This document shows, piece after piece, positions 42,417 through 53,391 of a stretch of DNA of 64,000 bases. The notes below the pieces were generated by a model that had not been told where the DNA came from, did not search any database, and saw nothing but the letters and a program-made list of their open reading frames with translations. The first letter of the stretch is position 1; each line of letters starts with the position of its first letter. The position numbers and the translations under genes are program-made. Source of the DNA: Cycas panzhihuaensis (Eukaryota > Cycadophyta); assembly GCA_023213395.1 (NCBI GenBank), contig CM041465.1:157921741-157985740 (forward strand). Reading direction: 5' to 3'.

Positions 42417-43484
42417 ATGAGGACAACAGGTTGTCAGGAGACTTTTCTGCCCAAATTAAGGAAAGGCCTTGAAGCATTACCTTCTCAATTTCAGACCAAG
42501 ATTAAGCAAGCTGCTTGGGGAGAGTACATATATTGTAACCTTATTTATTATGACCAAGAAATTATGGAAAGTATCTTAATGGAATTGAAAAAGGATATGA
42601 AGAAAATTAAGTTAGATGTGGAGATTGTTCATTTGATAACAGGACTTCCAAATGAAGGGGAAGTACCCACGGTGACCAAGCGATCAGAAGTGGACCGTGA
42701 GCTCTGGTTAAAGGAATTCTGTTAGGAAAACACACAACTTACTTCAGGAGGAATTCGTGTGGCAGATATAAAAGATGTCAGATTGCAATGGATAGCAAAA
42801 GTCATTAATTCCAGGTTTTTATCGAAACAGAAATACACATACATTCCAGGGGGAATGATGTTGATACTACTAAAAATTTGGGATGGGGAGAAATTGGATT
42901 GGTTAGAATTCTTAGCGGACAACATGCGGCAGCAGATTCAGGAAATAATGACTCATCCTTTTCGTCACCCTTCATTGTTGTTAGCCATTTTGTTTTATCA
43001 ATGTCCAAATGTACAATTAATAAAAACAACTACTTTTCCAAAAGAACCACTAATTAAACGGTGGGTGACTGAGTTTTCAGACACTACACAAAATCAAGAA
43101 TTGAAAAAGAGGGTTCAAAATCAAATGAGTAAAGTTCTCAAATGGTTACAACAAACCCCCGGGAAACCCATTTCTCATCGGGCTAAGCAAACAATAAGGA
43201 AAAGTAGCAAAAGAAAGAAAGATGAGGAGGAACCAGCAGAGGCAGAAGAAATAGAACCTTCTTTGGAAGAATGGGAAGAATTTCCGTCCGTAATGGAGAC
43301 AGGAGAAACATCAGTACCACCTCCACCGGACAATAAATCAGGCCAGATCATCCAGCTAATTACAGAAATGGAAGAAGGGTACAAGGCAGAGATAGCAACC
43401 CTTCAAGAAAAATTAAAGAAAATGATGCAATAATTGCCACACTGACCCAAATTAATGAAGAAATTCTGGCTACGTCAATAGAAT
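42417..43484 (+). pseudogene. Gy2 extra ORF downstream of integrase
   Basis: Starts at ATG 42417 (MRTTGCQETFLPKLRKGLEAL). The frame is broken by one stop at 42723-42725 and is otherwise open to 43433; a one-base shift lets it read on through IIATLTQINEEIL to about 43484. Domains: an N-terminal helical part; a central conserved block (VRLQWIAKVINSRFLSKQKY, WDGEKLDWLEFLADNM, HPFRHPSLLLAILF); an acidic, Lys/Glu-rich tail; and a coiled-coil-like end. It resembles the plant-transposon-protein domain in Athila-type ORFs by pattern only. No signal peptide. Confidence 0.7.
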
Positions 43485-43592
43485 AGCGGCCGTAGGAGCA
43501 GCCTTGAGAAGGGGAGGGGGAGGAATACCCCAAAATTTTGACATTTTTGTTGAGTAAGGATGCTTAAACCCACCATGTTGACTCGGGATAGA

Positions 43593-44427
43593 TGTTGGAG
43601 TATATTGTGACACGCTGGGCTATGAGAAGACCAGAGAGAGACTGGGTAACCTTGGATGTGCAAGTATGGATCGTACGAAAGTACGCATGTAGCAAAAAGT
43701 GGAAGAAATCAGCATTCTGGGTATGTATGACAGGTGAGTACCTGAAAAGTTACGCAACACAAATACGCATTCCTAACGCCAGCGCATGCAGGTGGTACGC
43801 ATGATAGGACTGGACAGAAGGAAGCCTAGGATGACGTCAGATGTACGTACGGATGTACAGACGGATTAAGATAGCAATTAAGGAAGACTAACCAATGGCT
43901 AGGAAGAGGTACGCTTGGACTGAAAGGGTACGGTTATGATAGACAGTCATAACCCTTCAGCGAAAGGACACCAAGGAGGCGTATTTAAGTGACTTCGCAA
44001 GGACCATTCGGTTAGGGTGAGAGCCAAGTATTCCAGCACACATTGGTATAGAGACCAGTACGCATGACAACAAATTTAAGTGTATATTGATGGGTACCTC
44101 CTAGGTACGCATGTGACAGAATTAGTGTATGTGGCTGGAATGCACAAGAAATGCATTCCAGCACCTTGTGTACAGAAACTTATTGCTTAATAAAAGAAGA
44201 GTTGCGTGGAAATTGTGGATTCTCTGTGTTTGCAAAGATTGAATGTGGAATATGTGCCGATCCTTGTATTATTGTGTGCCATTGTGTTGTAATCATGTGG
44301 AAATGTTAATAAATCTGTGTGATCTATGTGGATGGTTATGTTGACTGTGTCCTAAACTAGACTACAACTTGTGTTACCTTGACAAGTGTATTGATCTCAT
44401 AAGGGGTGTGAAATCTATAAGTCAACA
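43593..44427 (+). repeat. Gy2 3' LTR
   Basis: 835 bases, TGTTGGAGTATATTG to AAGTCAACA. It has one hairpin/polyA unit. TGACGTCA is at 43832 and TATTTAAG at 43982. It is more diverged from its partner than the CoC or CoD LTR pairs. Confidence 0.95.
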
Positions 44428-45453
44428 ACAAACGCCCCCTTTAGCAAACAGAACACATCTCACGCAGATGCATAGGTAGACGAAAAAATTTGAATGCCCA
44501 TTGTAGCCCTACAATCTGCACAAAAAAATTTTGGGCAAAAATCTTTGAAACCCTATGTATTTTGGGTAAATAATATTATGCGTTTGTTTTTTCAATTTTG
44601 GCGGACACGAAAATATTATTGGATTTGGTATAATGTTTTGCATATGCCAAAACTTTTAATTTTGGCTTAATCTTGATTTTAGGTCTGCCAGCCCCCGGTC
44701 ATACCAACCACTCATATGACCTTATGCAAACTATGAAAGGGGCTTAACCCCTAATTCTTAGGCCCCCCTCACTTCAAACATGGTACTTGTACGCTTTTTA
44801 TTGTAACTTCATCATCCGGAGTCGGAATTCAATTCTGGAAGTTGCGTTGGAGTCTAGACTCAGACGTCGACGTTTTGATTGAGCGATTTTGACGCCGTTT
44901 TGAGAGGGAGAACCTTGTACAAAGTTAATGGAACCGTCTGCGACCAAGTAAGTTCAAATACATGACTCAAACTTGCAAATTTCCTTATAAAATCCAATTT
45001 ATAATGTTATCAATAGTTTGATAATTTAATGATTTAATCATACCATTTTATTACATATTTCTTAATAAATTCATTTAATTTATTTATAAGCAATTTAATC
45101 ATTATTTTAATGTTGTGTTGCAAATGATATTATAATTTATGCAAATATTTGCAAATTTGATTTAATTTCTAATATATATGCTTGTGAACACAATATTTTA
45201 ACAATTGCAATCAATTTTTTAATGTTTTAAAAGGTTTAACACCTTCATTTGTTCACGTTACATAATTCATTTACAAATACTTATGAATCTCTATTTACAT
45301 TTAATTAATGTTAATTTTCTTTAATTTTTGAAATGCAAATGCTGTGATTATTTTTATATTTGTGGCTAAATTCTATCACTTTGGAAGCTCTTTTATTTTA
45401 CCTTATTGTTTTCATTCCATTAAAAGAGGATCTCTAAAGGTTTCATTCGCAAA
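44428..45453 (+). other. CoB leader, part 2
   Basis: AT-rich, non-coding. It resumes the CoB leader after Gy2 and runs up to the gag start. Confidence 0.55.
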
Positions 45454-46011
45454 ATGGTAATCGTGCCAAGGACAACCTCCTCCATCTCAATTCTAGTGTT
45501 AAATGGTACAAATTATGTCGACTGGAAAGTATCCGACCAACTTAAACAACAAAAGATTTGGTGGTACGTGACTTCGAGAGTTTGCTAAACCAATTGACAC
45601 AAAATCAGAAGCCTATATGGTTTATCTGATGAACTATGATGGAGCCTTAGGCACCATCTTAACCTCTCTCCCGTCGGACATATGTGGGAAGTTCTCTGAC
45701 ACAGATGATCTTGCCATAGTCTGGGCCAAGCTTAAGGAGAAATACAATAAGGTAGAGATATGACAAGTTGTCATTCTTGAACAAAAGATGTACGACTTTA
45801 TGTATGATGATTTTTCTAGAGTTGAAGACTTCTTAGCAAACCTTCAACTCATAAACACAAACATAGGAAACTGTATAAAATCTTCAACAGAAGTAGATGA
45901 CAAAATCATAACTACTACTCATGTAAAAGACAATGATACACTTGTCCGTCTAGCTATTAATAAACTTCCTAAACACTTTAATCAATACAAAACTGCTAGG
46001 TACCAATGTGG
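45454..46011 (+). pseudogene. CoB gag, N-terminal part
   Basis: Start ATG 45454 (MVIVPRTTSSISILVLNGTNYVDWK), matching the gag pattern of a hydrophobic strand then NGxNYxxWK. After a frameshift near 45570 it continues YMVYLMNYDGALGTILTSLPS, VWAKLKEKYNKVEI, EDFLANLQLINTNIG and LVRLAINKLPKHFNQY. CoD interrupts it at 46011, and the frame continues at 56476. Confidence 0.75.
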
Positions 46012-46564
46012 TGTGAAAAGAGGCTAGATGGCCTCAACAGTCCCAAGATCTAGAAACTGGGATCACTCTAGTTCTAGTTGCAGAAATACAAACAAGTATA
46101 ATAATCTCAAGGAAAATAGAGAGTAAAGAGACAAAGCACAAATGAAGGAGCAAGAGAAAATGATACCCAATATGTGGAGTTGGAATTGGTCCAACCTCCA
46201 AAGAATGAACAGTTTGATTAGCAAACTGACAGCATAACAATACAGCTCCAACTCTCTTATGAGACAATGAGAAGAGGTCTCATTATATAGAGTGAGATGA
46301 GAGGCCTAAGGCCTTGGATGTCTGACAAGTGTTAAACATCCAAGATACATGCCTTGCATGTTGGATATGTGTCCTTTTGGGCTCTCATGGGAGCAAAAAT
46401 GCATGAGGGTCCATTTGACCCTTTAGTGACAACGTTGTGTCACTAGAAAGAATGTGGATGTGCACTTTATCACTTAAGTGATAAGTCACCCCTAAAGTAA
46501 AAAGTACACATATTACATGAAAATAAAAGTACATTATCTTAACATATAAACATAAGGTTTAACA
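46012..46564 (-). repeat. CoD 3' LTR
   Basis: 553 bases from TGTGAAAAGAGGC to AGGTTTAACA. A minus-strand purine tract (GATGGGGG) follows at 46565. Confidence 0.95.
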
Positions 46565-46574
46565 CCCCCATCAA

Positions 46575-47778
46575 GCTTACAATGTTAAGTCGGACACCAA
46601 GACCATCTCTGAATTTTACAAACTTTTCTCTATTAAGAGGCTTGGTAAAGATGTTCACCGCCCGCCTCCTCTGTTGGTCCAGATCGGAGGTTGATCTCAC
46701 CATTCTGCACATGCTCTCTGATGAAGTGATGATGAACCTCGATGTGTTTTGTCCGCGGATGAAAAACTGGATTCTTAGCTAACTTGAGCACACTTTGATT
46801 GTCGCAATGTATCCTGGTGGGGTGACCCTGCTCAAGTCCAAGTTCCCCAAGAATCCGTTGTAGCCAGATAGCCTCACAAGCTACGCTGACTGCAGCTTTC
46901 TACTCTACTTCGATGGAGGACAAGGTAACATTAGGTTGCTTCTTGCAACTCCACGAAACAACTGCTGAACCAAGGGAAAAATAGTATCTCGAGGTTGATC
47001 TTTTGCTATCTTGGCAACTTGCCCAATCAGAATCTGAGAACCCTTCTAGAGTGAAGTTCTCATTGTGTGCATACTCAAGGCCATGCTGCAATATGCCTTT
47101 GATGTACTTAAGTATGCGTTTGGCTGCATTCCAATGTATCTGATTGGGTTGAGACATGTAACGTGAGCAAATCCCAACAAAGAAATGAAATGTTCTACGA
47201 GTGTTGGTGAGATAAATGAGACTCCCAATCAACTGCCAGTAAAGTGTGGGATCTACTGGTGCAACTTCCTCATTGAGAGTAAGCTTAGATCCATTCTCCC
47301 TAGGTGTAGGCACTGATTTGCAGTCGTGCATCTTGAACCGCTGCAAAATGTCCCAAGAATATTTCGCTTGGGAGATGAAGATATAGCCTGGCTGTTGCCA
47401 TATCTCAAAGCTTAAAAAATAATAGAGAAGTCCAAGATTTGTCATCTCGAAACTTCTCTTCAAATCATCTTGGAGAATGTGAATCATGTTAGTGTCACTA
47501 CCAGTGATCACTAAGTCATCTACATACAAGGCAACAAAACTTACATGGTTCTTTTCATTTTTTATATACAGATTAGGATTTGAAGTAGATCGATGAAACC
47601 CATGTCTCAAGAAGTAGTTATCGATCTTCGAGTACCATGCCCTTGGAGCTTGCTTCAAGCCATATAACGCCTTTTTTAGGCGATATACAAAATGCTCCTT
47701 GCCTTGTACTTTGTATCCGAGAGGTTGCTCCAAATACACCTCCTTCTGAAGATCGCCATTAAGAAAGGCGCTCTTCAC
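46575..47778 (-). pseudogene. CoD RT C-terminal half and RNase H
   Basis: An open stretch 46900-47778 has KSAFLNGDLQKEVYL, LYGLKQAPRAWYSKID, YVDDLVITGSD (intact YVDD), TNLGLLYYFLSFEIWQQ and GSLIYLTNTRRTF. RNase H follows with FSDSDWASCQDSKRST and SWSCKKQPNVTLSSIEVE, then a stop. Sequence beyond (46575-46900) holds the CDNQSV and HIEVHHHFIREHVQ blocks. Low decay compared with its neighbours. Confidence 0.9.
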
Positions 47779-48768
47779 CTACATCTGATAAACAAGCCAT
47801 TTGCATTGAGCAGCTAAAGCCAAAATGAGTCTGATAGTGTTCATATTCACCACTGGTGCAAAAGTTTCTTCATAGTCTATGCCTTCTTTTTGTTTAAATC
47901 TTTTTGTTACAAGGCGAGCCTTCTGCCTTTTAAGTGAACCATCAGAATGGAATTTGGTCTTGTAGACCCATTTGCAACTGATTGCCTGTTTGTGTTTAGG
48001 CAATTCAACCAAATTCCAAGTTCCATTCTTTTCAATAGAATGGATTTCTTCATCCATGGCAACCTTCCAATTTTCATTTTTAGAAGCCTCCTCAAAAGTG
48101 GAAGGCTCATCAACACAAAGCACTTCAGCCATAAGTGCATAATTGGTTTGCTGCTGATATTTAGATGGACGTTTTCCTTCAATGATGTGACCGTCCTGAA
48201 CTATTTGTGTGTACCATTTGGGTAACTTTTGAATTGAAGTTACTTGAACCTCAAGATCTTCTGGTGTAAGTGGTTGGTCAACAAAAGATGTACTTGGATC
48301 AAGTGGAGCAAATTCAGTTGAAGTAGACGGTCCAGTTGGTGCAAATGATGAGCATGGTGTAGAGGATTGAGAGGGAAGGAAGGCCTCAACAATCTTCTTG
48401 CCTTTGTCAACGGGAGGTTGCATGGATGCTGTTTGCACCTCCTTGTGATCTTCTTCAGCAAAGATGACATCTTTTGAGAGATGCATTTTCTTCCCTATAG
48501 GATCATACAACTTGTAGGCTTTGCTGTGAATGGCATAACCTACAAAGATGCATTTCAGACTATGCTTGTTTAATTTCTTCCTTTGCTGATCAAGAATGTG
48601 CATATAAGCAGTGCACCCAAAAGTCCTCAAATGGCTGACAGTAGGCTTTTTGCCAGACCATGCCTCCGCGGGTGTCATGTTGGTGGCTATCGTAGTAGGA
48701 TCCGATTGGCCACATAGGCGGTGTGTGAAATGCTTCTGCCCAATAAGCTCGAGTGAGTCCTTGTGCAT
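47779..48768 (-). CDS. CoD integrase C-terminal part, linker and RT N-terminal part
   Basis: 329 open codons. The first 90 residues are the integrase C-terminal region (SHLRTFGCTAYMHI, CIFVGYAIHSKAYKLYDP). A Ser/Pro-rich linker follows, then the RT start: MAEVLCVDEPSTFEEASK, CKWVYKTKFHSDGSLKRQKARLV, GIDYEETFAPVVNMNTIR. Only a stop codon separates it from the 46900-47778 frame, and the frames are the same. Confidence 0.9.
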   Translation of the reverse strand: MHKDSLELIGQKHFTHRLCGQSDPTTIATNMTPAEAWSGKKPTVSHLRTFGCTAYMHILDQQRKKLNKHSLKCIFVGYAIHSKAYKLYDPIGKKMHLSKDVIFAEEDHKEVQTASMQPPVDKGKKIVEAFLPSQSSTPCSSFAPTGPSTSTEFAPLDPSTSFVDQPLTPEDLEVQVTSIQKLPKWYTQIVQDGHIIEGKRPSKYQQQTNYALMAEVLCVDEPSTFEEASKNENWKVAMDEEIHSIEKNGTWNLVELPKHKQAISCKWVYKTKFHSDGSLKRQKARLVTKRFKQKEGIDYEETFAPVVNMNTIRLILALAAQCKWLVYQM

Positions 48769-49500
48769 GCATCATAGCTTTGGCTTTATTGGCCAAAGCT
48801 CTGTTCATCCGTTCGGAGACTCCATTTTGTTGAGGAGTGTGACGTATCGTCAGTTGTCTCCGAATGCCGTTATCCTTGCAGTATTGGGTGAATTCATTTG
48901 ATGTAAATTCACCTCCATTGTCTGTCCTGAATGTTTTGATTGAATGGCCAGACTCATTTTCCACTTCAAGCTTGAACTCTTTGAACTTGGAAAATGCTTC
49001 AGATTTGTGTTTGATGAAATAGACCCAAACTTTGTGAGAAAAGTCATCAATGAAGGAGATGTAATACAAAGCTCCTCCAAAAGATGCTGTGGTCATAGGT
49101 CCGCACAAATCCGAATGTACCAACTGCAGAGGATGTGATGCACGCCACGCTTTGCCTTTAGGGAAAGGGAAGCGATGCTGAGTTCCCATAATGCACGCTT
49201 CACAAAGACATTTTGTTCCATAGATCTTTAGAAGCCCATGTACCATGTTCTTGTTGATCATCTGCCTCAGATTATCTAAGCTCAAATGGCCTAGACGTTG
49301 ATGCCAAAGTTGCATCTTGGACAAGTAAGGAGTGACAATGGAACCAGAGTAAGCAGAATCAAGTGTTATATTATTTGCATCCAACTTGTAGAGGCCTTGA
49401 TCCTTATAGCTAACAACTACTACTTGGTCTTCTTTGTCACTGATTATACATTTCCCGTTTTGGAACAATACACTCATCTATTGCTTGTCCAACTTGCTAA
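48590..49500 (-). pseudogene. CoD pre-integrase and integrase core
   Basis: 295 codons: MQLWHQRLGHLSLDNLRQM and CEACIMGTQHRFPF (HHCC), then VHSDLCGPM, TFRTDNGGEFTS and QQNGVSERMNRAL, the intact D,D,E triad. A frameshift near the end (about 48700) separates it from the following C-terminal part. Confidence 0.9.
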
Positions 49501-49800
49501 CAGATAGTAAATTTTTGTCCATTGAAGGTATTAAATAGGCATTGCCATCGGGAAACGAGGAGGAAGGATTTGATGAAGAAGAAAATGGAGTTATTGTACC
49601 TACTCCTGAAATTTTGACAAATTTATTATTTCCAAAGGTCACTGATTGACCTTTTCCTTCCTTGATGTTGGTGAGGAGCTCTTCACTTCCAGTCATGTGT
49701 TGTGAAGCTCCAGAATCAATAATCCAAGTTTCATCAACCTTGGATGTCTGATATGCACAAAACAGTTTGTCTTCATCTGCAAACTGATTAGAGTGGCGTT
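49478..49800 (-). pseudogene. CoD protease
   Basis: Minus strand reads DETWIIDSGASQHMTGSEELL with an intact DSGA at about 49690-49730, then VTFGNNKFVKISGVG and IPSMDKNLLSVSKL. The copia retropepsin is well preserved. A stop follows at 49477. Confidence 0.85.
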
Positions 49801-50754
49801 GATTGCCACCTCTGAAACCCCCCTGTCCTCTTTGACCTCCTCGATAGGCACCTCGATTTGGTCGAGGGGGTTGTTGTTCTTCTTGAAACCGCTGTCGGCA
49901 TCAGCCGACGTGGCCGCCGCCGCCGATCGGATGACGTGGCTGTTGGTGGTGGTGGCGTAGATCTGCTTGTTTTTTTCGACAATCAGGTGCTATGTGGCCA
50001 GGTTTGCCACAATAATGACATACAACATTGGTCCTTGAAGACCCAATGTTCATGTTCCCAAACTGCTTTGAGAGTGCAGGTTTGGGTTCTTGGCCTTTGA
50101 ATTGGCCGTGAATGCACCTGATGTAGATGGTTCCTCCTCATTATCCTTAGTGTAGATTTGTTCTTCTTGAAGTAGCAGACTTTCAAATTCACTGAATGTC
50201 ATAGTTTTGAGAGAACCATCTCTTGTAATAGACGAAATGAAGCCATTGTAGTCCTTGGGTAAGGCTTTGGTGATGGATGTGATCAATTCATCCCTTGTAG
50301 CTAGACTACCAAGTGTATTCAGTTCATTACATACCTCCTTGATGGAAGAAAGAAAAGCTGACATGGGCTTGACAAACTTAACAGAATACAATTTTGCCTT
50401 AATCATTAAAATGCGAGCTGCATCTCGCCTTTCATACAATGAGGACAAGGTGTCCCAAGCTTCCTTAGAAGTTTTAGCACAAGCAATATTCTGATCTACA
50501 TGCACATCAACAATCATGTGAAGGAATGCCAAAGCAATTTCATCTTTGGCTTCCCAAGCAGCAAGTAAAGCATCATCAGGTTCTACAGTAACATCGCCAT
50601 TGATAACAGGTGCTGGTCGAGGTAATCTCCCAGAAACATAACTCCAAAATTCGTTCATGATTAGCAAGTTCTGAGTGAGTCTCTTCCATTCTTGATAATT
50701 ATCTTGTCCTGTTAACCGAATGGTGCATGCATTTAGCATGTTTATGGCATCCAT
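49801..50754 (-). pseudogene. CoD gag and zinc knuckle
   Basis: The start at 50754 reads MDAINMLNACTIRLTGQDNYQEWK. The open part has WSYVSGRLPRPAP, SKEAWDTLSSLYERRDAARIL, SIKEVCNELNTLG and TKALPKDYNGFISSI, ending in SSLGT at 50050. A one-base shift then gives the CCHC box CHYCGKPGHIAPDC at about 49980-50025. Next is an Arg/Gly-rich stretch containing a GC-rich insert (49880-49940, CCGCCGCCG). Confidence 0.85.
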
Positions 50755-51854
50755 GTTTTAGTTTATAAAAGCTTGAAGCTAGCAGATAACTTTGGAAACT
50801 CAAAGCTTTCGTCGCTTAAGTTCCACGTTTTAATGAAACCAACTGTCTTGATCTTACTAGAAGATCCAACAACTGAATGGAATGATGAGGGGTGGAGGAC
50901 TAGGCTATGGAGTTGGTCCAACTCTGATCTATAGAAGAGATCCAATAGTTGGCCAAGTTAAATCTAGGACAAAGCAGGTAGGATTGATCTGCATGGACGT
51001 ACCATGCTTTCCACAGGATTCACGCCCAATAACACCCTTTTCGAACCTCTTTTCCCTCAAGCAACCTTAATTGTCGTGCACTGACCGTATGGTCGGTTGG
51101 TCCCCTAGGGAATGCACCAAGCTTAAGGTTAATTTAGAGGCAAGGTTTGAACCTTTTTCGAGCCTCTCCAATAGATTTTAAGTCACTTTTTAACAAATTT
51201 TAAGTGAACTTAGATTTCTTTTTGCTTGGAAAAATGTACTTATGAAAATGCTTTGATAAGCTTTACAATGAAAAGTGGCTTCAAGAGGAAGCAATGTAAG
51301 TACATCAATATGAACACTAGTAGTGTTTTTACAATGAGCAGTTTAATGAAAAATGTAGTGCTTTGTTGATCCAAGTAAGAAACCAAATGCTTGATTACAA
51401 TAAGTTTTGCAAAGAACTTTTTGAAAAAAAAGGCTTAAGTACTGAAAAGAAGTAATGCAAAACTTGTGATGAAGATACAAGTGGGTTCCTTTTAATCTTT
51501 GAAAAAGTGAAGGTAAGAGAACCACTTGCATGAAAATGGACATCAAGCACCAAGTGTTGGGACTTTAAATTAGTCTCAACGATCAAAAGGAGAAGTGATT
51601 TTTATTAAGTACAAAGTGTTTTGAACCCTCTTTGAGACTAAGGGTTATTAGGTCACTATGCAAGGTGCCTTAAAAGTGTTTAAAAATTAGTGATAAATAT
51701 CACTTTTTTGATATGAAAAACACTTGAAATCAATTCTCTTAAAGTCAATTAACACTTGTTCAAAAACCTTGAAAATGCCATAGAAGAGCTCAGATTCAAA
51801 TCAGATACTTGCTTTATCTTATTCAGCAAACGTTTACCATGTAGCATGTAGCTT

Positions 51855-52165
51855 CAGAAAACAACACTTTAAGTATGAAAACAACTCTTAAATATGAAAA
51901 ACAACTCTCATAAATCATGGAAAATAGCTATTTAAGTATGAAAACACAGATGTTTAAGTATGAAAACAACTGTTTAAGTATGAAAACACAGCTGTTTAAG
52001 TATGAAAACAACGCTTTAAGTATGAAAACAACTCTCATAAAGTATGAAAACAGCTCTTTAAGTATGAAAACAACTCTCTTTAAGTATGAAAAACAACACT
52101 CATAAAGTATGAAAACAGGTCTTTAAGTATGAAAAACAGCTCTCATAAAGTATGAAAACTATGCA
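51855..52165. repeat. AAGTATGAAAACA minisatellite in CoD leader
   Basis: About 14 units of a 16-24 base repeat built on TTTAAGTATGAAAACAACT, alternating with CTCATAAAG variants. On the plus strand the array gives a spurious open reading (51917-52105) of repeated KYEN-type residues. Confidence 0.9.
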
Positions 52166-52181
52166 GATAAATGATCACAGC

Positions 52182-52400
52182 GCAAGAGCTACCGTATGGC
52201 TCGATTTTAGGTGCACTGACTGCAGGTGACAGCGGATCTGTGCACTGCAAGAGCTACCATATGGCTGATTTTAGGTGCAGCTGGACTATGTAGGACAACG
52301 GACTGTTGTGCACTGCAAGAGCTACCGTATGGCTGATTTTAGGTGCAGCTGGACTGTGCATGGACTGTGCAGGACAACGGACTATTGTGCAGCCCTGAGA
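52182..52400. repeat. 65-68 base tandem repeat in CoD leader
   Basis: Units begin GCAAGAGCTACC at 52182, 52247 and 52315 and contain GTATGGCTGATTTTAGGTGC and GGACAACGGACT. Three units; the last has a short internal duplication (GGACTGTGCAT). Confidence 0.85.
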
Positions 52401-52958
52401 GTGACGTACGGTCACTTGAATAGCTCCGTGGGACCCACGCAGGGTCTGCTACACCTCCAGAAGTCTACAGTAAAGATTAGATAGAGAACAGCTAGCAGGA
52501 ACAAGAAAAAATGACTAATTTTTATCAAGAAAATTGCTCTGCAAGTTGAAAAAATGGCCCAGAATAGTGAGGAATCTTTGTAAATAAAGTGAAGTTTGAA
52601 TAGAGTGATTAAAAGACTGATTTTCAGTAAAAAAAAAAAAACACATGTAACTCCTGAGATCTGCTTGAATTTATAAAAAATTAATTTTTTCTAAAGAGAA
52701 AATTAAGGAAATCACTGTTTTTGGAAAAATAGTGAGTGCTACACTTTAGATAAAAGTTTGAAAAAAAATTTCAGATCTGAAATGTACTTGCTCCAGCCTG
52801 CAAATGTAGCTCCAAAAGCTTGAACCTGCAAAAAAAAAATCTTCAAAACAAACCTTGGATCGCCTTCGGAGTGCGAAGGTCGTCACCAAGGGTTTGTAGC
52901 TTTCTTCAAATCTCCTTGAGCAGCTGCAAACCAGAATAGAGGGAGCTAGTCTCCTCTT

Positions 52959-52970
52959 GCTCTAATACCA
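52959..52970 (-). promoter_or_regulatory. CoD primer binding site
   Basis: Minus strand reads TGGTATTAGAGC two bases from the LTR. It differs from the usual initiator tRNA-Met site at one base (C to T). Confidence 0.75.
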
Positions 52971-52972
52971 AA

Positions 52973-53147
52973 TGTGAAAAGAGGCTAGATGGCCTCAACA
53001 GTCCCAAGATCTAGAAACTAGGATCACTCTAGTTCTAGTTGCAGAAATACAAACAAGTATAATAATCTCAAGGAAAATAGAGAGTAAAGAGACAAAGCAC
53101 AAATGAAGGAGCAAGAGAAAATGATACCCAATATGTGGAGTTGGAAT
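52973..53147 (-). repeat. CoD 5' LTR, part 1 (CoE-distal part at 56094-56470)
   Basis: Starts TGTGAAAAGAGGC. It is interrupted after GTTGGAAT by CoE and resumes at 56094, ending TTTAACA at 56470. Together the parts are 552 bases and match 46012-46564. Confidence 0.95.
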
Positions 53148-53368
53148 TGTTGGAAATAGAACCTGCAATAAGATATTGACAAACAAAATAGAACACCTCC
53201 ACAAGATCAAACGGTACCTTTAAGGTACCTCAAATTGTATTAACAAAACATCCTTACAACATCATTCAATATGATACACTATATTGTGTATTTATAATAC
53301 AAGTCATGATGGAAGAGTAGGACCCACTTGCATGTGGGATAAATCAAATGTACATTAATATTCTAACA
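53148..53368 (-). repeat. CoE 3' LTR
   Basis: TGTTGGAAATAGAACC to ATATTCTAACA. The minus-strand purine tract CATTAAGGGGGAG lies at 53369-53381. Confidence 0.95.
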
Positions 53369-53391
53369 CTCCCCCTTAATGTACATTTGGG

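Larger units (their letters stand above)
28883..44427 (+). mobile_element. Gy2: Ty3/gypsy retrotransposon in CoB leader
   Basis: Plus-strand gypsy, about 15.5 kb including the nested CoC, or about 10.6 kb alone. Order: LTR, leader, gag, four CCHC boxes, protease, second gag-like domain, RT, RNase H, integrase, minisatellite, extra ORF, LTR. The flanking five bases are GTAAA and ACAAA, identical at three of five with two transitions, so the target duplication is only suggestive. No chromodomain follows integrase. It is inactive through several stops and the CoC insertion. Confidence 0.92.
50755..52958 (-). other. CoD leader, 2.2 kb
   Basis: Non-coding leader between the primer site and gag. 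It contains two tandem-repeat blocks (about 51855-52165 and 52182-52400), listed separately. No ORF with a recognisable domain. Confidence 0.65.

Noticed and set aside
42417-43484. Gy2 extra ORF as a retroviral-type envelope gene
   Set aside because: No signal peptide, no fusion peptide and no terminal membrane anchor; the only hydrophobic run (LLLAILF) is short.
49880-49990. GC-rich block as a CpG island of a host gene
   Set aside because: It lies in the Arg/Gly-rich part of CoD gag between the zinc knuckle and the protease and is short; codon repeats explain it.
51917-52105. Repetitive plus-strand ORF in the AAGTATGAAAACA array
   Set aside because: It is a by-product of a tandem DNA repeat with unit lengths not fixed to multiples of three, in a non-coding leader.
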